A DNA stretch of 35,653 bases from JBDRNO01 sp043811005 (GCA_043811005.1 JBDRNO010000175.1:1-35653); one strand, 5' to 3'. Positions 8,509 through 19,209 are shown, counted from the first letter of the stretch. Translations and numbers: made by a program. The notes: generated by a model from the letters alone, not told the origin.

Positions 8509-11500
8509 CTACCGCATTATCGTTATTGGTCCGGTAATCGGTTCGCTGACAGCATCCAATACAATAATAAAATAATATGTTCCAACAGGTAGTTTCTTGC
8601 CATTGTATGTGCCGTCAAACTTATTTGCATATTTCTCACCTTTAGGACTATTAAATACTTTCTCTCCCCAACGGTTATACACTTCTACTGAAGCATCCGG
8701 ATAAAGATCGAGGAGCTTGATCTCCCAAACATCATTAAATCCATCCCCGTTTGGTGTAATGCCATCGGGAATTGTTTCTATTACAATTAATGTAATAGTA
8801 TCAATTGCTGAGCAACCATTAATATCAGTAACAGTTACATAATAAGTTACAGTTTCAAGCGGTGTGGCAACAGGGTTTGAGATGGTTGTATCACTCAGAC
8901 CATCTGAAGTGGTCCATAAATAAATAAAACCTCCGCTTGCCTGTAATTCTATACTTGATCCTAAGTCAATTATCACATCTTCTCCCGCGTTAGCAGGAAC
9001 AATGTCTACAAACACCACTACGATATCAGTGTCGGCACAAATACCATCGTAAGCTATTAATATATATTCATGTGAACCTCCTTCTGTAGGGGAAACATCA
9101 ACTGAATCTGAAGTAGAGAATGACGAAGGATTTCCTGCTTCAAACCATTCGTATGTAACACCTCCGTTTGCAATAAGTGTTGCAGAAGTCCCTATACAAA
9201 TTAACGTATCAAAACCTGCGTCAGAGATCACGATCGTTATTGGTGTGATCGTTATACTATCGGTTGCCTGGCATTCGTTACTGTCGGTTACGGATACTAA
9301 ATAATCGCCTGTACATAATGCAGTAGCTGTGGAATCGGTCTGGGACACAGGGTCATTCCATAAATAAGTGTATGGAAGAGTGCCTCCGGATGGTGTTGCA
9401 ACAGCGCTTCCGTCACAAGTATAAACACAAGCTGAATTTGTTGTATCTGTGATTGTAACAGTTAATATAGGTGGTTCAGTAATAGTAACACTATCTGTTA
9501 CAATACAACCATTGGTATCTGTTACAGTCACATAATAATATCCTGCAAATAAACTGTCGGCTGTTGAATCTGTTTGAAGAACCGGTGACCATAAATAGGT
9601 ATATGGAGGTGTCCCTCCGGAAGGAGTTACGGTTGCAGTTCCATTACTATCACTATTACACAAAACGTTTATACTATCAGTAATAATAGCTATTAATGGT
9701 GAGGGTGGTTCGGAGATTGTTACAAAAACAATCCTTGTACAGTTTTCAGCAGATGTTATTATTACAGAATAGTTCCCTGTACATAAGCTGTCTGCTAATG
9801 AACCTGTTTCTCCGGGAATTGGCACCCCGAGAGAATCCTCCCATTGGTATGTATATGGAGTTGTGCTGCCTGTTACTGTTACGGTTGCTTCTCCATCACA
9901 GTCACCATAACATGGAACATGTTCTAAATCAGTAATATTTGCATCCATATTGGACGTATCCCTGATACTTACGCTATCATTTGCGGAGCAACCATTGAGA
10001 TCAGTTATTGTTATAGAATAGTCACCAGCCCATAAACTGTCTGCAATTGAATCTGTCTGAGACGGGGTGGTATTCCATAAGTATGTATAAGGAGTAGTGC
10101 CTCCTACCGGTGTGGCTGTTGCGGTTCCGGTAGGTAATCCATTACAGGAAACATGAGTTGTATCTGTTATGCTGACAGTTAATTCTATTGGTTCACTAAT
10201 TGTCATGGAGCATGCTGTGAAACAGCCATTGGCATCGGTTATTGCTACATTATAGGTAGTATTGGCGCATAATTCTATTGCTGTTGAATCTGTCTGTGCA
10301 AGAGAGTTATCCCATAAGTATGAATAAGGTGGTGTACCTCCCGAAGGAGTTACAGTAGCTGTTCCATCACATATACCATAGCAGGTTGCGTCTGTACTGT
10401 TAGTAATACTACAGGTAAATATAGACGGCTGGGTAATTGTAACAGGTGTTGTTGTTATACATCCATTATTATCAGTAATTACAGCAGTATAATTTCCTGC
10501 ACATACGCTGTCTATAATTGTACCTGTTTCTCCGGGAATTGGCACCCCGAATGAATCCTCCCATGAATATGTATAAGGAGGGGAACCACCCGACACTGTT
10601 ACTGTAGCTTCCCCATCGCAAACCCCGGCACAGCTTGTGTTTGTGATGTTGCTTATAGTGGATGTTAAGCTGTCAGGGCCGATAATTATTACACTTAATG
10701 AGGTATCACAACCATTTGCATCAGCTACTGTTACGATATAAGTTCCTGCACATAAGCTGCCGAGTGATGGATCGGTTTGAACAGGGATTGTGTTCCATGA
10801 ATAAGTATACGGGGGAGTTCCCCCTATTCCCATTACTGTTGCTCCTCCATCACATGTATCACTGCAGCTTGCCGGTGTTGTGCTTATAAGATTTATCGTT
10901 AATACAGTGGGTTCAGTGATTGTTACACAGGAAGTATCAGTACATCCATTAGCATCAGATATTACTATACAATATGTTCCGGCACATAAACCGGTGGCTG
11001 TTGAATCTGTTTGAACAGGCGTTGTATTCCATGAGTAAGTATATGGAGGTATACCCCCTGCAGGAGTCGCGATTGCATCGCCAGTACATATACTGCCACA
11101 AACAATATGAGTAGTATCAGTGATGCTTGTGCTAAATACTGTAGGTTCAGTGATCGTTACACAGGAAGTATCCGCACAACCATTAGCATCGGTTATCACT
11201 ACACAATATGATCCTGCACACAAGCTGTTGGCTGTTGAATCTGTTTGAGCCCCAGGGTCATCCCATAAATAAGTATATGGAAGGGTACCTCCGGTTGGTG
11301 TAACTATTGCTATTCCCTCACATGACCCATTACAATTTATATGAGTAATGTAGGTAATTGTTGATGTTAATGAGTCAGGTTCAGTGATTGTCACACAGGA
11401 AGTATCTGAACATCCATTAGTATCTGCTGTCACTACACAATATGTACCTGCCCATAAGCTGTCGGCTGTTGAACTGGTCTGTGACTGTGGGTCATCCCAT

Positions 11501-14500
11501 AAATAAGTGTATGGAAGTGTTCCTCCAACTGGTGTTACCGTTGCCTCTCCGTCATAAATTCCAAAACAACTCATATTGGCAAAATTCGTAATACTTGTTG
11601 TTAAGATATTTGGTTCAGTAATGTTAACAGAGTCTATTGTAATGCATCCAATACTATCAGTTACCGTTATAGTAATCATTCCGGGACATAATCCGGTAGC
11701 AGTTGAATTGCTTTGTGAAGAGGGGTCATCCCATAAATAAGTAAAGGGAGTGAAACCACCTGTTGTTACAACGGTTGCAGTTCCATCACACAAGCCATTA
11801 CAGGTTACATTGGTTTGGGAAGCTACGCTTGAGGGGGCGATAATTATTGCAGTATCGGAAATTTCACAGCCATTGACATCAGTTACCAATACGATATAAG
11901 TCCCTTCACATAATCCGGTTGCTGTTGAACCAGTTTGTGCTAATGAGTCATCCCATAAATAAGTATAAGGAGGTGTGCCTCCTTGCGGTGTGACTGTTGC
12001 AACACCATCACATATTCCAAAGCAGGTAGCATCAATTTGTGTCATTAATGTGGTTGGTTCAGTAATGGTAACGGTTGATGTATCAACACAGCCATTGGCA
12101 TCGGTAATAATTACATTATAAGTTCCTACACACAATCCGGTAGCTGAAGAATCAGTTTGTGCTAAAGTGTCATCCCACAGGTATGTGTATGGGGTTGTTC
12201 CTCCTGATGGTGTTACTATGGCGCTTCCATCACAAGTATCAGTACAACTGGCATTTACGATATCAGTAGTACTGGATGTCAATACTAAAGGTTCTGTGAT
12301 CACAACACAGGATGTATCCACACATCCGTTTGAATCAGTTATTTCAACACAATATGATCCTGCACATAAGCTGTCGGCTGTTGAGCCGGTTTGTCCGCCA
12401 GTTGCCGGATCCCATAAATAAGTATAAGGTGGTATGCCTCCTGCCGGTGTTACAGTAGCTTCACCATCGCACACTCCGTTACAACTTGCCATTACCGAAT
12501 CTGTAATGCTTGATATTAATGCAGCAGGTTCAGTGATGGTTACACAGGATGTATCTGTACATCCATTGGCATCGGTTACTGTTGCACAATAATTTCCGGC
12601 ACATAATCCGGTGGCTGATGAATCGGTCTGAACAGGGATTGTGTTCCACGAATAAGCATAGGCAGGAGTACCTCCAACAGGTGTAACGGTGGCATAACCA
12701 TCACAAAGCCCATTACAAATAATGTTTATACTGTCGGTAATGCCGGAACTTAGTGCAACAGGTTCAGAAAGTGTAACATAGGAAGTATCCAAACATCCGT
12801 TGGCATCAGTTACAATTACCGAATACAAAGAATCAGCACAAAGCCCGGTTACGGTTGAATCTGTTTGGACAGGTGTTGTATTCCATAAATAAGTATAAGG
12901 TGAAGTGCCTCCAACAGGAGTAACAATAGCGGAACCGTCACAAAGCCCGTTGCAATTGATATTTGTACTATCGGTAATGCCGGAGGTCAATATATCAGGT
13001 TCAGAGAGTGTGACATAGGAAGTATCCGTACATCCATTGGCATCAGTTATAGCAACTGAATATAACACTCCTGCGCATAAACTGTCAGACATTGCAGTAC
13101 TATCTCCATTAGACCATGAATAAGTGTAAGGTAAAGTCCCTCCTGATAGTGAAACTGTAGCATCCCCATCACAGAGCCCGTTGCAACTGATATTCGCACT
13201 ATCGGTAATACCGGAGGTCAACACCTGTGGTTCAGTTATAATAGCAGTATCTATAAGGGTACAACTGTTGGAATCGGTTATTGTTACAATAAATGTATCC
13301 GGGCATAATCCGGCAATAGTGTCAGTGGTTTGAGAACCTGGATCATCCCATTGATAAGTATAAAGCGGAGTGCCTCCTGTTGGCGCTATCCATGTCATAC
13401 CGTCACAAAGCCCGTTGCAGCTAATGTTTACACTTGAAATATTTGAGACCAATGGCATTGGTTCATTCACAGTAACGGAAGAAATTGTAATACAAGATAA
13501 TGCATCAGTTACCTGTCCGAGATAAGTCCCTGCGCATAAGCTGTCGGCAGTTGAATCAGTTTGTGCATAAGTATCATTCCACAGGTAAGTGTATGGAGGA
13601 GTACCACCGGATGGTGTGATCGTTGCCGTACCGTCACATGTCCCATTGCATGTTACATCTGTGCTGTCGGTAGTGAGAATTGGTCCTCCTATATTACTAA
13701 CACCAACACAGGATGTGTCAATACATCCATTAGCATCTGATAATTCAAGGCAATAAATTCCTGCACATAGATTAAAAATCGAATCACTGGCTGGCTGTGG
13801 GGGATCATACCAGTTAAATGTATAGGGTGGTGTTCCTCCGGATGGTGCTGCCCACGCTATTCCGTCACACACACTGCAGGCAGCATCAATAGATCCCAAA
13901 GTGGGTAACATGATAGCAGGTTCATTAATAATAACACAAGCAGAATCCATACAGCCATTTACATCTGTAAGAATTACACAATAAGTACCCGCACATAAAC
14001 CGGTTGCAACAGAATCGGTTTGTGAAGGAACCGAATTCCATGAATAAGTATAAGGTGCAGTGCCTCCTAAGGGAGTCACTGTTGCATTCCCATCACATGA
14101 ACCATTACATGATGCATCTGTACTATCGGTGATACTGGCTGAAAATATATTGGGTTCAGAAAGCGTAACAGCAGAAGTATCTTTGCATCCGTTGGCATCT
14201 GTAACTATTACCGTGTATAGTACCCAGGCACATAAACCGGTATTATTTGGATTAGCAGGAGTAGCGCCTCCACTCCAGGCAAAGGTATAAGGAAGAGTGC
14301 CCCCAACAGTAGTAACAGTTGCGGAGCCATCACAAAGTCCGTTGCAAGTGATATTAGTGCTGTTTGTTATGCTTGATGATAATACCGGTGGTTCTGAAAG
14401 GGTAACATAAGAGGAATCCTCACATCCGTTGGAATCAGTTACTATTGCCGTATATAACACTCCGGCACAAAGCCCTGTTGCTGTTGAGCCGGTTTGAAAG

Positions 14501-17500
14501 GGTAATGTATTCCACGAATATGTATAAGGCGGTGTTCCTCCACCAGGTGTTACAGTAGCGCTTCCATCGCATATTCCGTTACAGACAAGATTAGTGCTAT
14601 CAGTGATGCCGGAAGTCAGTACAAGCGGTTCAGAAAGTATAACACTGGAACTGTCCTGGCATCCGTTGGTATCTGTTACGACTACTGTATAAAGCACACC
14701 GGCACACAAACTGCTATTAATTGAATCGGCAAGGGTGTCACCGCCAATCCATAAATAAGTATAAGGTTGTGTGCCTCCTACAGGGGTAACGGTAGCTGAG
14801 CCATCACAAAGTCCATTGCAACTGATATTTGTACTATCGGTGATATTTAAAGTCAATACTATTGGTTCGGAAGGTGTAATCTCAGTAGTGTCCATGCACC
14901 CATTCGCATCTGTTATAATAACCATATATAAAATCCCTGCACATAAGCTATCGGCAACAGAATCGGTTTGAAGCAACGGATCATCCCAGGAATATGTGTA
15001 AGGAGGGATACCTCCTGCTGGAGTAACAGTTGCCGTGCCATCACAGATCCCGTTGCAACTGATATTAGTGCTGTCAGTGATGCTTGAAATTAGGGATTGG
15101 GGTTCAGAAAGAGTCCCGCTTAAGCTGTCTTTGCATCCATTGGCATCAGTTACGACTACAGTATATAACGTGTCTGCGCAAAGCCCGGTTGCTGTTGAGT
15201 TAGTTTGAGATGAGGGGTCATCCCACAAATATGTATAAAGAGGAATGCCTCCCGAAGGAGTAACCGTTGCAGTGCCATCACAGAGTCCATTACAACTGAT
15301 ATTGGTAATGCCGGCAAATAATGTCAATAATGATGGTTCATCAATATTCACACATGCAGAATCCTGGCAACCATTAGCATCTGTAACAATCACACAGTAT
15401 GTTCCTGCACATAATCCAGTGGCTGTAGAATCTGTTTGAGTTCCCGTATCATCCCATAAATAGGTATAAGGTGTTGTGCCTCCTGAAGGGATTACCGTTG
15501 CCTCCCCTTCACATATACCATTACAATTAACATCCAAACTGTCAGTTGTTAAAGTCAATAGTGGGGGTTCATTAACAGTAACACCTGGAGGAACAATTGT
15601 ACAACCCATGGTATCCGTGATAGTTACAGTATATATACCGGCACATAAGCTGTCTGCTGTTGAATTAGTCTGTGAACCGGGATCATTCCATAAATAAGTA
15701 TAGGGTGGAGTGCCCCCAGAAGGTGTTGCAGTTGTTGTACCATCACATATACCGTTACAATTCATATTCGTACCACTTGTAACTGCAGTTAATACAAGTG
15801 GTTGATTCACCGTATCACTTGCAGTTGTATCGCAGCCGTTATTATCGGTAACAGTTACAGTATATATACCTGCACATAAACTGCCTGCTGTTGAACTAGT
15901 CTGTGTACCCGGATCATCCCATAAATAAGTGTATGGAGGAGTACCTCCTGATGGTGTAACAATTATCTCACCATTACAATCCCCGGCACATAAAACATCA
16001 GTAACTGTTGTAACAAGTATCAATGGTGGAGGTTCATTAACGCTTACCGGGTCAATATTAACACATCCTATACTATCGGTTACCTGGACAAAAACGACAC
16101 CTGCACACAAACTATCTGCCATTGAATCTGTTTGTGCAGGAACTGTGTTCCATAAGTAAGTGTAAGGTGGAGTTCCTCCTGAAGGTGCCACTGTTGCAGT
16201 ACCATCACATAATCCGTTACAGGTAACATCAGTACTGTCAAAGATTAAGGTTGCACCCCCAAAGTCAATTACAATAACTGTAAATGTATCTATACAGCCA
16301 ATTGAGTCAGTTATTTCTACAGGGTAAAAACCTGCACATAAATTGTAAATAGAATCATTTGCTGATGGAGGGATTTCATTATACCAATTAAAAGTATATG
16401 GTGGAATGCCTCCACTTGGAGCTACTCCTGCTTCGCCATCACAAAAACCGCAAGTAGCTGGATTACTTCCGCTGTTAGGAGATATTGCCAGGGGTTGAAA
16501 AATATTCACACATGCAGAATCCTGACAGTCATTTGCATCTGTCACTATTACACAATAGTTACCTCCGCATAAACCGGTGGCAACAGAGCCCGTTTGTGGC
16601 GGAACCGTATTCCACGTATATGTATAGGGAGGTGTCCCTCCCGAAGGAGACGCAGTGGCATCCCCATCACACACTCCGCTGCATGAAGCATCGGTGCTAT
16701 CGGGGATACTGACTGTCAAAATACTGGGTTCGGAAAGTGTAACATCAGTAGTATCAGAACAACCGATGGTATCAGTTACTATTACGGTATATAACGTGCC
16801 GGCACAAAGCCCGGTTGCCATGGAGTTAGTTTGGGTTGCCGGGTCATCCCATAAATATGTAAAAGGAGGCGTGCCTCCAACAGGTGTGACGGTTGCTGTT
16901 CCATCACACAGACCGTAACAACTTATATTAGCGCTGTCAGTGATGCTTATAGTTATTGGCAACGGCTCGGAAAGCGTAATTTCGGAAGTGTCTTTGCATC
17001 CATATGTATCGGTTACGATTACAGTATATAATATACTGGCACATAAGCCTGTTGCAGTTGAGTCGGTTTGACTTGAAGGATCATCCCACGAATATGTATA
17101 AGGCGGAGTACCTCCGCCAGGAGTAACAGTTGCGGTTCCGGTACAAACCCCACCACAGGATAGATTTGTGCTGTCAGTGATACTGGAGGTTAAAGGTGGT
17201 GGTTCGATAAGTGTAACATCAACGGAGTCTTTACATCCATTAGAATCGGTTACCACAACAGTATATGTAATACCTGCACATAATCCCGTTGCAGTAGTAC
17301 CTGTTTGAACCGGGACTGTATTCCAGGAATATGTATAAGGAGAAGTGCCTCCGGTAGGTGTTACGGTAGCTGTGCCGTCACATGAACTGTTACAATTGAT
17401 ATTTACACTATCAGTAATGTCAGTGGTTAATACTATTGGTTCGGAAAGGGTAATCTCAGAGGTGTCAGTACATCCGTTGGCATCAGTTACAATCACTGTA

Positions 17501-18957
17501 TATAACACCAATGCGCATAAGCTATCGGCAAGAGAATCTGTTTGTGCAAGGGGGTCGTCCCATAAATAGGTATAGGGTGGGGTGCCTCCGCCAGGAGTAA
17601 CTGTTGCAGTTCCATCACAAAGACCATTGCAACTGATATTAGTGCTATCAGTGATACTTGAAGTTAATGGCGGTGGCTCGGAGAGTGTAACATAAGAGGT
17701 GTCCTTACATCCGCTGGAATCAGTTACAACTACCATATATAACGTGTCTGCGCATAGCCCGGTTGTTGTTGAATTGGTTTGATTTAATGGATCATTCCAC
17801 GAATATGTATAAGGGGGAATGCCACCGTTTGAAGTTACGGTAGCAGTTCCATCGCATGATCCAGAACAACTGATATTTGTACTATCTGATATGTCTGAAG
17901 TTAATACCGGGGATTCATCAATGTTTACAAAAGCAGTATCACCACACCCGTATATATCAGTTACTATAACCCGGTATATCCCGGCACACAGACCGGTTGC
18001 CATGGAATCGGTTTGTACAGGTGTTGAGTTCCACGTATATGTATAAGGGGGTGTTCCTCCTGAGGGGGCTACTACTGCAATGCCATCACATGCTCCACCA
18101 CAGGAAACATCTGTGCTGTCTGTTGATAAAATCAAAGGGGGTGGGTCAATAATAACCGCAGAACCTATGGCAGTGCATCCGCCAAAATCAATTACTGTTA
18201 CAATAAATGTGCCTTGACACAGGGAATCAAGGGCAGTAATCGAATCCCCTGTATTCCAGGAATATGTGTATGGTGGAGTGCCTCCTGAAGCTGATGCCGT
18301 AACTGTTCCGTCACAGGTACCGTTACAGGTGATGTTTGTATAAGAAATAGCAACAACCAATGGTGGTGGTTCACCCACATTTGTAGAGGCAGAATCAATA
18401 CAATTATTAGCATCAGTTACAATTATCCAATTAATACCGGCACATAATGAGTCAGCACTGGCAGTAGTTTCACCGCTGCCTGTCCATAAATAAGTATATG
18501 GCGGTGTTCCCCCGGTTACACCAACAAAAGCTGATCCGTCACAGGTATCGAAACAGGTTGTAACGGGGGTTGGAGGAAAGATCGGAAGTGAAAGCGGAGC
18601 AATATCCTCTACTTCTATAGGGCCTCCGACACAAATTGACCCATCACTAAGATCGGTAACAATAATTGAGTAAAATCCCGGAGACAGATTGTAGATTGAA
18701 TCGGTCCCATCTCCCTGAGGATTCCCACTCCAATCATAACTGAAAGGGCCGTTACCACCGTAAACATATAATGCAACATTCCCATTATTATCTAAGTTGC
18801 AAATAACGCTGGTACTTGATAAAACCAACGAATCAATAGTGCTAAACGGGCAGGTATACGTTTGGGTATCAGCTAAAATGGTATTATCAGGTATCAAGCC
18901 AACCCAAACAGACAAGTTAAGGATAACTACAACAAAATATTTAACCGGGTTTTTCAA
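8509..18957 (-). CDS. Giant SprB-repeat surface protein with T9SS type B sorting domain
   Basis: A 3482-residue predicted adhesin or motility-type surface protein. After a signal peptide (about residues 1-30) come about 41 tandem SprB repeats of about 76 residues. The consensus is SCNG.CDGTATVTP.GGTPPYTYLW, then Q(T/N)DS.A..LCAGTY.V.VTD.NGC.DTS.VT..EP. About residues 3240-3395 form two Ig/PKD-like domains. Residues 3396-3482 (8512-8772) are the gliding-motility-associated C-terminal domain: ITPNGDGFNDVWEI, VEVYNRWGEKVF, LPVGTYYFII. This predicts export by the type IX system and surface attachment. The repeats are very rich in Asp, Thr, Ser, Gly and Pro and poor in Lys and Arg, so the protein is strongly acidic. 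Unlike ordinary SprB repeats they carry four cysteines, some six. The frame is open throughout, so the gene appears intact. The ligand is unknown. Confidence 0.95.
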   Translation of the reverse strand: MKNPVKYFVVVILNLSVWVGLIPDNTILADTQTYTCPFSTIDSLVLSSTSVICNLDNNGNVALYVYGGNGPFSYDWSGNPQGDGTDSIYNLSPGFYSIIVTDLSDGSICVGGPIEVEDIAPLSLPIFPPTPVTTCFDTCDGSAFVGVTGGTPPYTYLWTGSGETTASADSLCAGINWIIVTDANNCIDSASTNVGEPPPLVVAISYTNITCNGTCDGTVTASASGGTPPYTYSWNTGDSITALDSLCQGTFIVTVIDFGGCTAIGSAVIIDPPPLILSTDSTDVSCGGACDGIAVVAPSGGTPPYTYTWNSTPVQTDSMATGLCAGIYRVIVTDIYGCGDTAFVNIDESPVLTSDISDSTNISCSGSCDGTATVTSNGGIPPYTYSWNDPLNQTNSTTTGLCADTLYMVVVTDSSGCKDTSYVTLSEPPPLTSSITDSTNISCNGLCDGTATVTPGGGTPPYTYLWDDPLAQTDSLADSLCALVLYTVIVTDANGCTDTSEITLSEPIVLTTDITDSVNINCNSSCDGTATVTPTGGTSPYTYSWNTVPVQTGTTATGLCAGITYTVVVTDSNGCKDSVDVTLIEPPPLTSSITDSTNLSCGGVCTGTATVTPGGGTPPYTYSWDDPSSQTDSTATGLCASILYTVIVTDTYGCKDTSEITLSEPLPITISITDSANISCYGLCDGTATVTPVGGTPPFTYLWDDPATQTNSMATGLCAGTLYTVIVTDTIGCSDTTDVTLSEPSILTVSIPDSTDASCSGVCDGDATASPSGGTPPYTYTWNTVPPQTGSVATGLCGGNYCVIVTDANDCQDSACVNIFQPLAISPNSGSNPATCGFCDGEAGVAPSGGIPPYTFNWYNEIPPSANDSIYNLCAGFYPVEITDSIGCIDTFTVIVIDFGGATLIFDSTDVTCNGLCDGTATVAPSGGTPPYTYLWNTVPAQTDSMADSLCAGVVFVQVTDSIGCVNIDPVSVNEPPPLILVTTVTDVLCAGDCNGEIIVTPSGGTPPYTYLWDDPGTQTSSTAGSLCAGIYTVTVTDNNGCDTTASDTVNQPLVLTAVTSGTNMNCNGICDGTTTATPSGGTPPYTYLWNDPGSQTNSTADSLCAGIYTVTITDTMGCTIVPPGVTVNEPPLLTLTTDSLDVNCNGICEGEATVIPSGGTTPYTYLWDDTGTQTDSTATGLCAGTYCVIVTDANGCQDSACVNIDEPSLLTLFAGITNISCNGLCDGTATVTPSGGIPLYTYLWDDPSSQTNSTATGLCADTLYTVVVTDANGCKDSLSGTLSEPQSLISSITDSTNISCNGICDGTATVTPAGGIPPYTYSWDDPLLQTDSVADSLCAGILYMVIITDANGCMDTTEITPSEPIVLTLNITDSTNISCNGLCDGSATVTPVGGTQPYTYLWIGGDTLADSINSSLCAGVLYTVVVTDTNGCQDSSSVILSEPLVLTSGITDSTNLVCNGICDGSATVTPGGGTPPYTYSWNTLPFQTGSTATGLCAGVLYTAIVTDSNGCEDSSYVTLSEPPVLSSSITNSTNITCNGLCDGSATVTTVGGTLPYTFAWSGGATPANPNNTGLCAWVLYTVIVTDANGCKDTSAVTLSEPNIFSASITDSTDASCNGSCDGNATVTPLGGTAPYTYSWNSVPSQTDSVATGLCAGTYCVILTDVNGCMDSACVIINEPAIMLPTLGSIDAACSVCDGIAWAAPSGGTPPYTFNWYDPPQPASDSIFNLCAGIYCLELSDANGCIDTSCVGVSNIGGPILTTDSTDVTCNGTCDGTATITPSGGTPPYTYLWNDTYAQTDSTADSLCAGTYLGQVTDALSCITISSVTVNEPMPLVSNISSVNISCNGLCDGMTWIAPTGGTPLYTYQWDDPGSQTTDTIAGLCPDTFIVTITDSNSCTLIDTAIITEPQVLTSGITDSANISCNGLCDGDATVSLSGGTLPYTYSWSNGDSTAMSDSLCAGVLYSVAITDANGCTDTSYVTLSEPDILTSGITDSTNINCNGLCDGSAIVTPVGGTSPYTYLWNTTPVQTDSTVTGLCADSLYSVIVTDANGCLDTSYVTLSEPVALSSGITDSINIICNGLCDGYATVTPVGGTPAYAYSWNTIPVQTDSSATGLCAGNYCATVTDANGCTDTSCVTITEPAALISSITDSVMASCNGVCDGEATVTPAGGIPPYTYLWDPATGGQTGSTADSLCAGSYCVEITDSNGCVDTSCVVITEPLVLTSSTTDIVNASCTDTCDGSAIVTPSGGTTPYTYLWDDTLAQTDSSATGLCVGTYNVIITDANGCVDTSTVTITEPTTLMTQIDATCFGICDGVATVTPQGGTPPYTYLWDDSLAQTGSTATGLCEGTYIVLVTDVNGCEISDTAIIIAPSSVASQTNVTCNGLCDGTATVVTTGGFTPFTYLWDDPSSQSNSTATGLCPGMITITVTDSIGCITIDSVNITEPNILTTSITNFANMSCFGIYDGEATVTPVGGTLPYTYLWDDPQSQTSSTADSLWAGTYCVVTADTNGCSDTSCVTITEPDSLTSTITYITHINCNGSCEGIAIVTPTGGTLPYTYLWDDPGAQTDSTANSLCAGSYCVVITDANGCADTSCVTITEPTVFSTSITDTTHIVCGSICTGDAIATPAGGIPPYTYSWNTTPVQTDSTATGLCAGTYCIVISDANGCTDTSCVTITEPTVLTINLISTTPASCSDTCDGGATVMGIGGTPPYTYSWNTIPVQTDPSLGSLCAGTYIVTVADANGCDTSLSVIIIGPDSLTSTISNITNTSCAGVCDGEATVTVSGGSPPYTYSWEDSFGVPIPGETGTIIDSVCAGNYTAVITDNNGCITTTPVTITQPSIFTCSITNSTDATCYGICDGTATVTPSGGTPPYSYLWDNSLAQTDSTAIELCANTTYNVAITDANGCFTACSMTISEPIELTVSITDTTHVSCNGLPTGTATATPVGGTTPYTYLWNTTPSQTDSIADSLWAGDYSITITDLNGCSANDSVSIRDTSNMDANITDLEHVPCYGDCDGEATVTVTGSTTPYTYQWEDSLGVPIPGETGSLADSLCTGNYSVIITSAENCTRIVFVTISEPPSPLIAIITDSINVLCNSDSNGTATVTPSGGTPPYTYLWSPVLQTDSTADSLFAGYYYVTVTDTNGCIVTDSVTITEPPILTVTITDTTNSACVYTCDGSAVATPSGGTLPYTYLWNDPVSQTDSTATALCTGDYLVSVTDSNECQATDSITITPITIVISDAGFDTLICIGTSATLIANGGVTYEWFEAGNPSSFSTSDSVDVSPTEGGSHEYILIAYDGICADTDIVVVFVDIVPANAGEDVIIDLGSSIELQASGGFIYLWTTSDGLSDTTISNPVATPLETVTYYVTVTDINGCSAIDTITLIVIETIPDGITPNGDGFNDVWEIKLLDLYPDASVEVYNRWGEKVFNSPKGEKYANKFDGTYNGKKLPVGTYYFIIVLDAVSEPITGPITIMR
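8512..8772 (-). other. T9SS type B C-terminal sorting domain of the giant protein
   Basis: The last 87 residues begin IPDGITPNGDGFND and include the YNRWGEKVF and KLPVGTYYF motifs typical of the gliding-motility-associated C-terminal domain. Such domains direct T9SS cargo to the surface, usually with a PorP/SprF-like partner, which is encoded just downstream. Confidence 0.92.
9230..18830 (-). repeat. Array of about 41 coding SprB repeats (about 228 bp period)
   Basis: Units were counted by the GG(T/I)xPYTYxW core. Three cores are atypical: the first (NGPFSYDW) and units 11 and 22 (YTFNWY). Units 5-13 resemble units 16-24 in order, suggesting a higher-order period of 11 units. Units 36 and 39 share an unusual WEDSxGVPIPGETG insert. 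Array limits are approximate. Confidence 0.85.
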
Positions 18958-19209
18958 ATATTGCTAAGATTAAAATATAACAATTATATCATGGATATTA
19001 CGAAAATTATATAGATAAAGTTACATGCTATATGAATATTTTATAAGTTATTTAAATATAAACAGACGCAAAATAAACTATTTAGTTGCCTTGCTGTTTA
19101 TTTTTTGAATATTTTTTATTATTTAACTCTCTCAAGGTTTCATCCGGTAACAGGGTGTGACTCTAGCGGTATAAAAGTAATAATAATTAAATATGAATTT
19201 TAGAATATC

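Noticed and set aside
8325..8537. Plus-strand 70-codon reading frame rich in Leu, Tyr, Pro and Ile
   Set aside because: It is the translation of the CCCTTATA tandem repeat and runs into the giant gene; low complexity, no domain.
9696..18046. Many plus-strand reading frames of 60-87 codons opposite the giant gene
   Set aside because: They are the repetitive complement of the SprB repeats (recurring MPPxGVTVAxPSHxP) and have no independent support.
9230..18830. Regularly spaced repeats that could be taken for a CRISPR-like array
   Set aside because: The period is about 228 bp, the units are diverged and all are read in one long frame as SprB domains.
8509..18957. Giant gene as a nonribosomal or polyketide synthase
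   Set aside because: Length alone suggested it; there are no carrier, condensation or ketosynthase motifs, only SprB repeats and a sorting domain.
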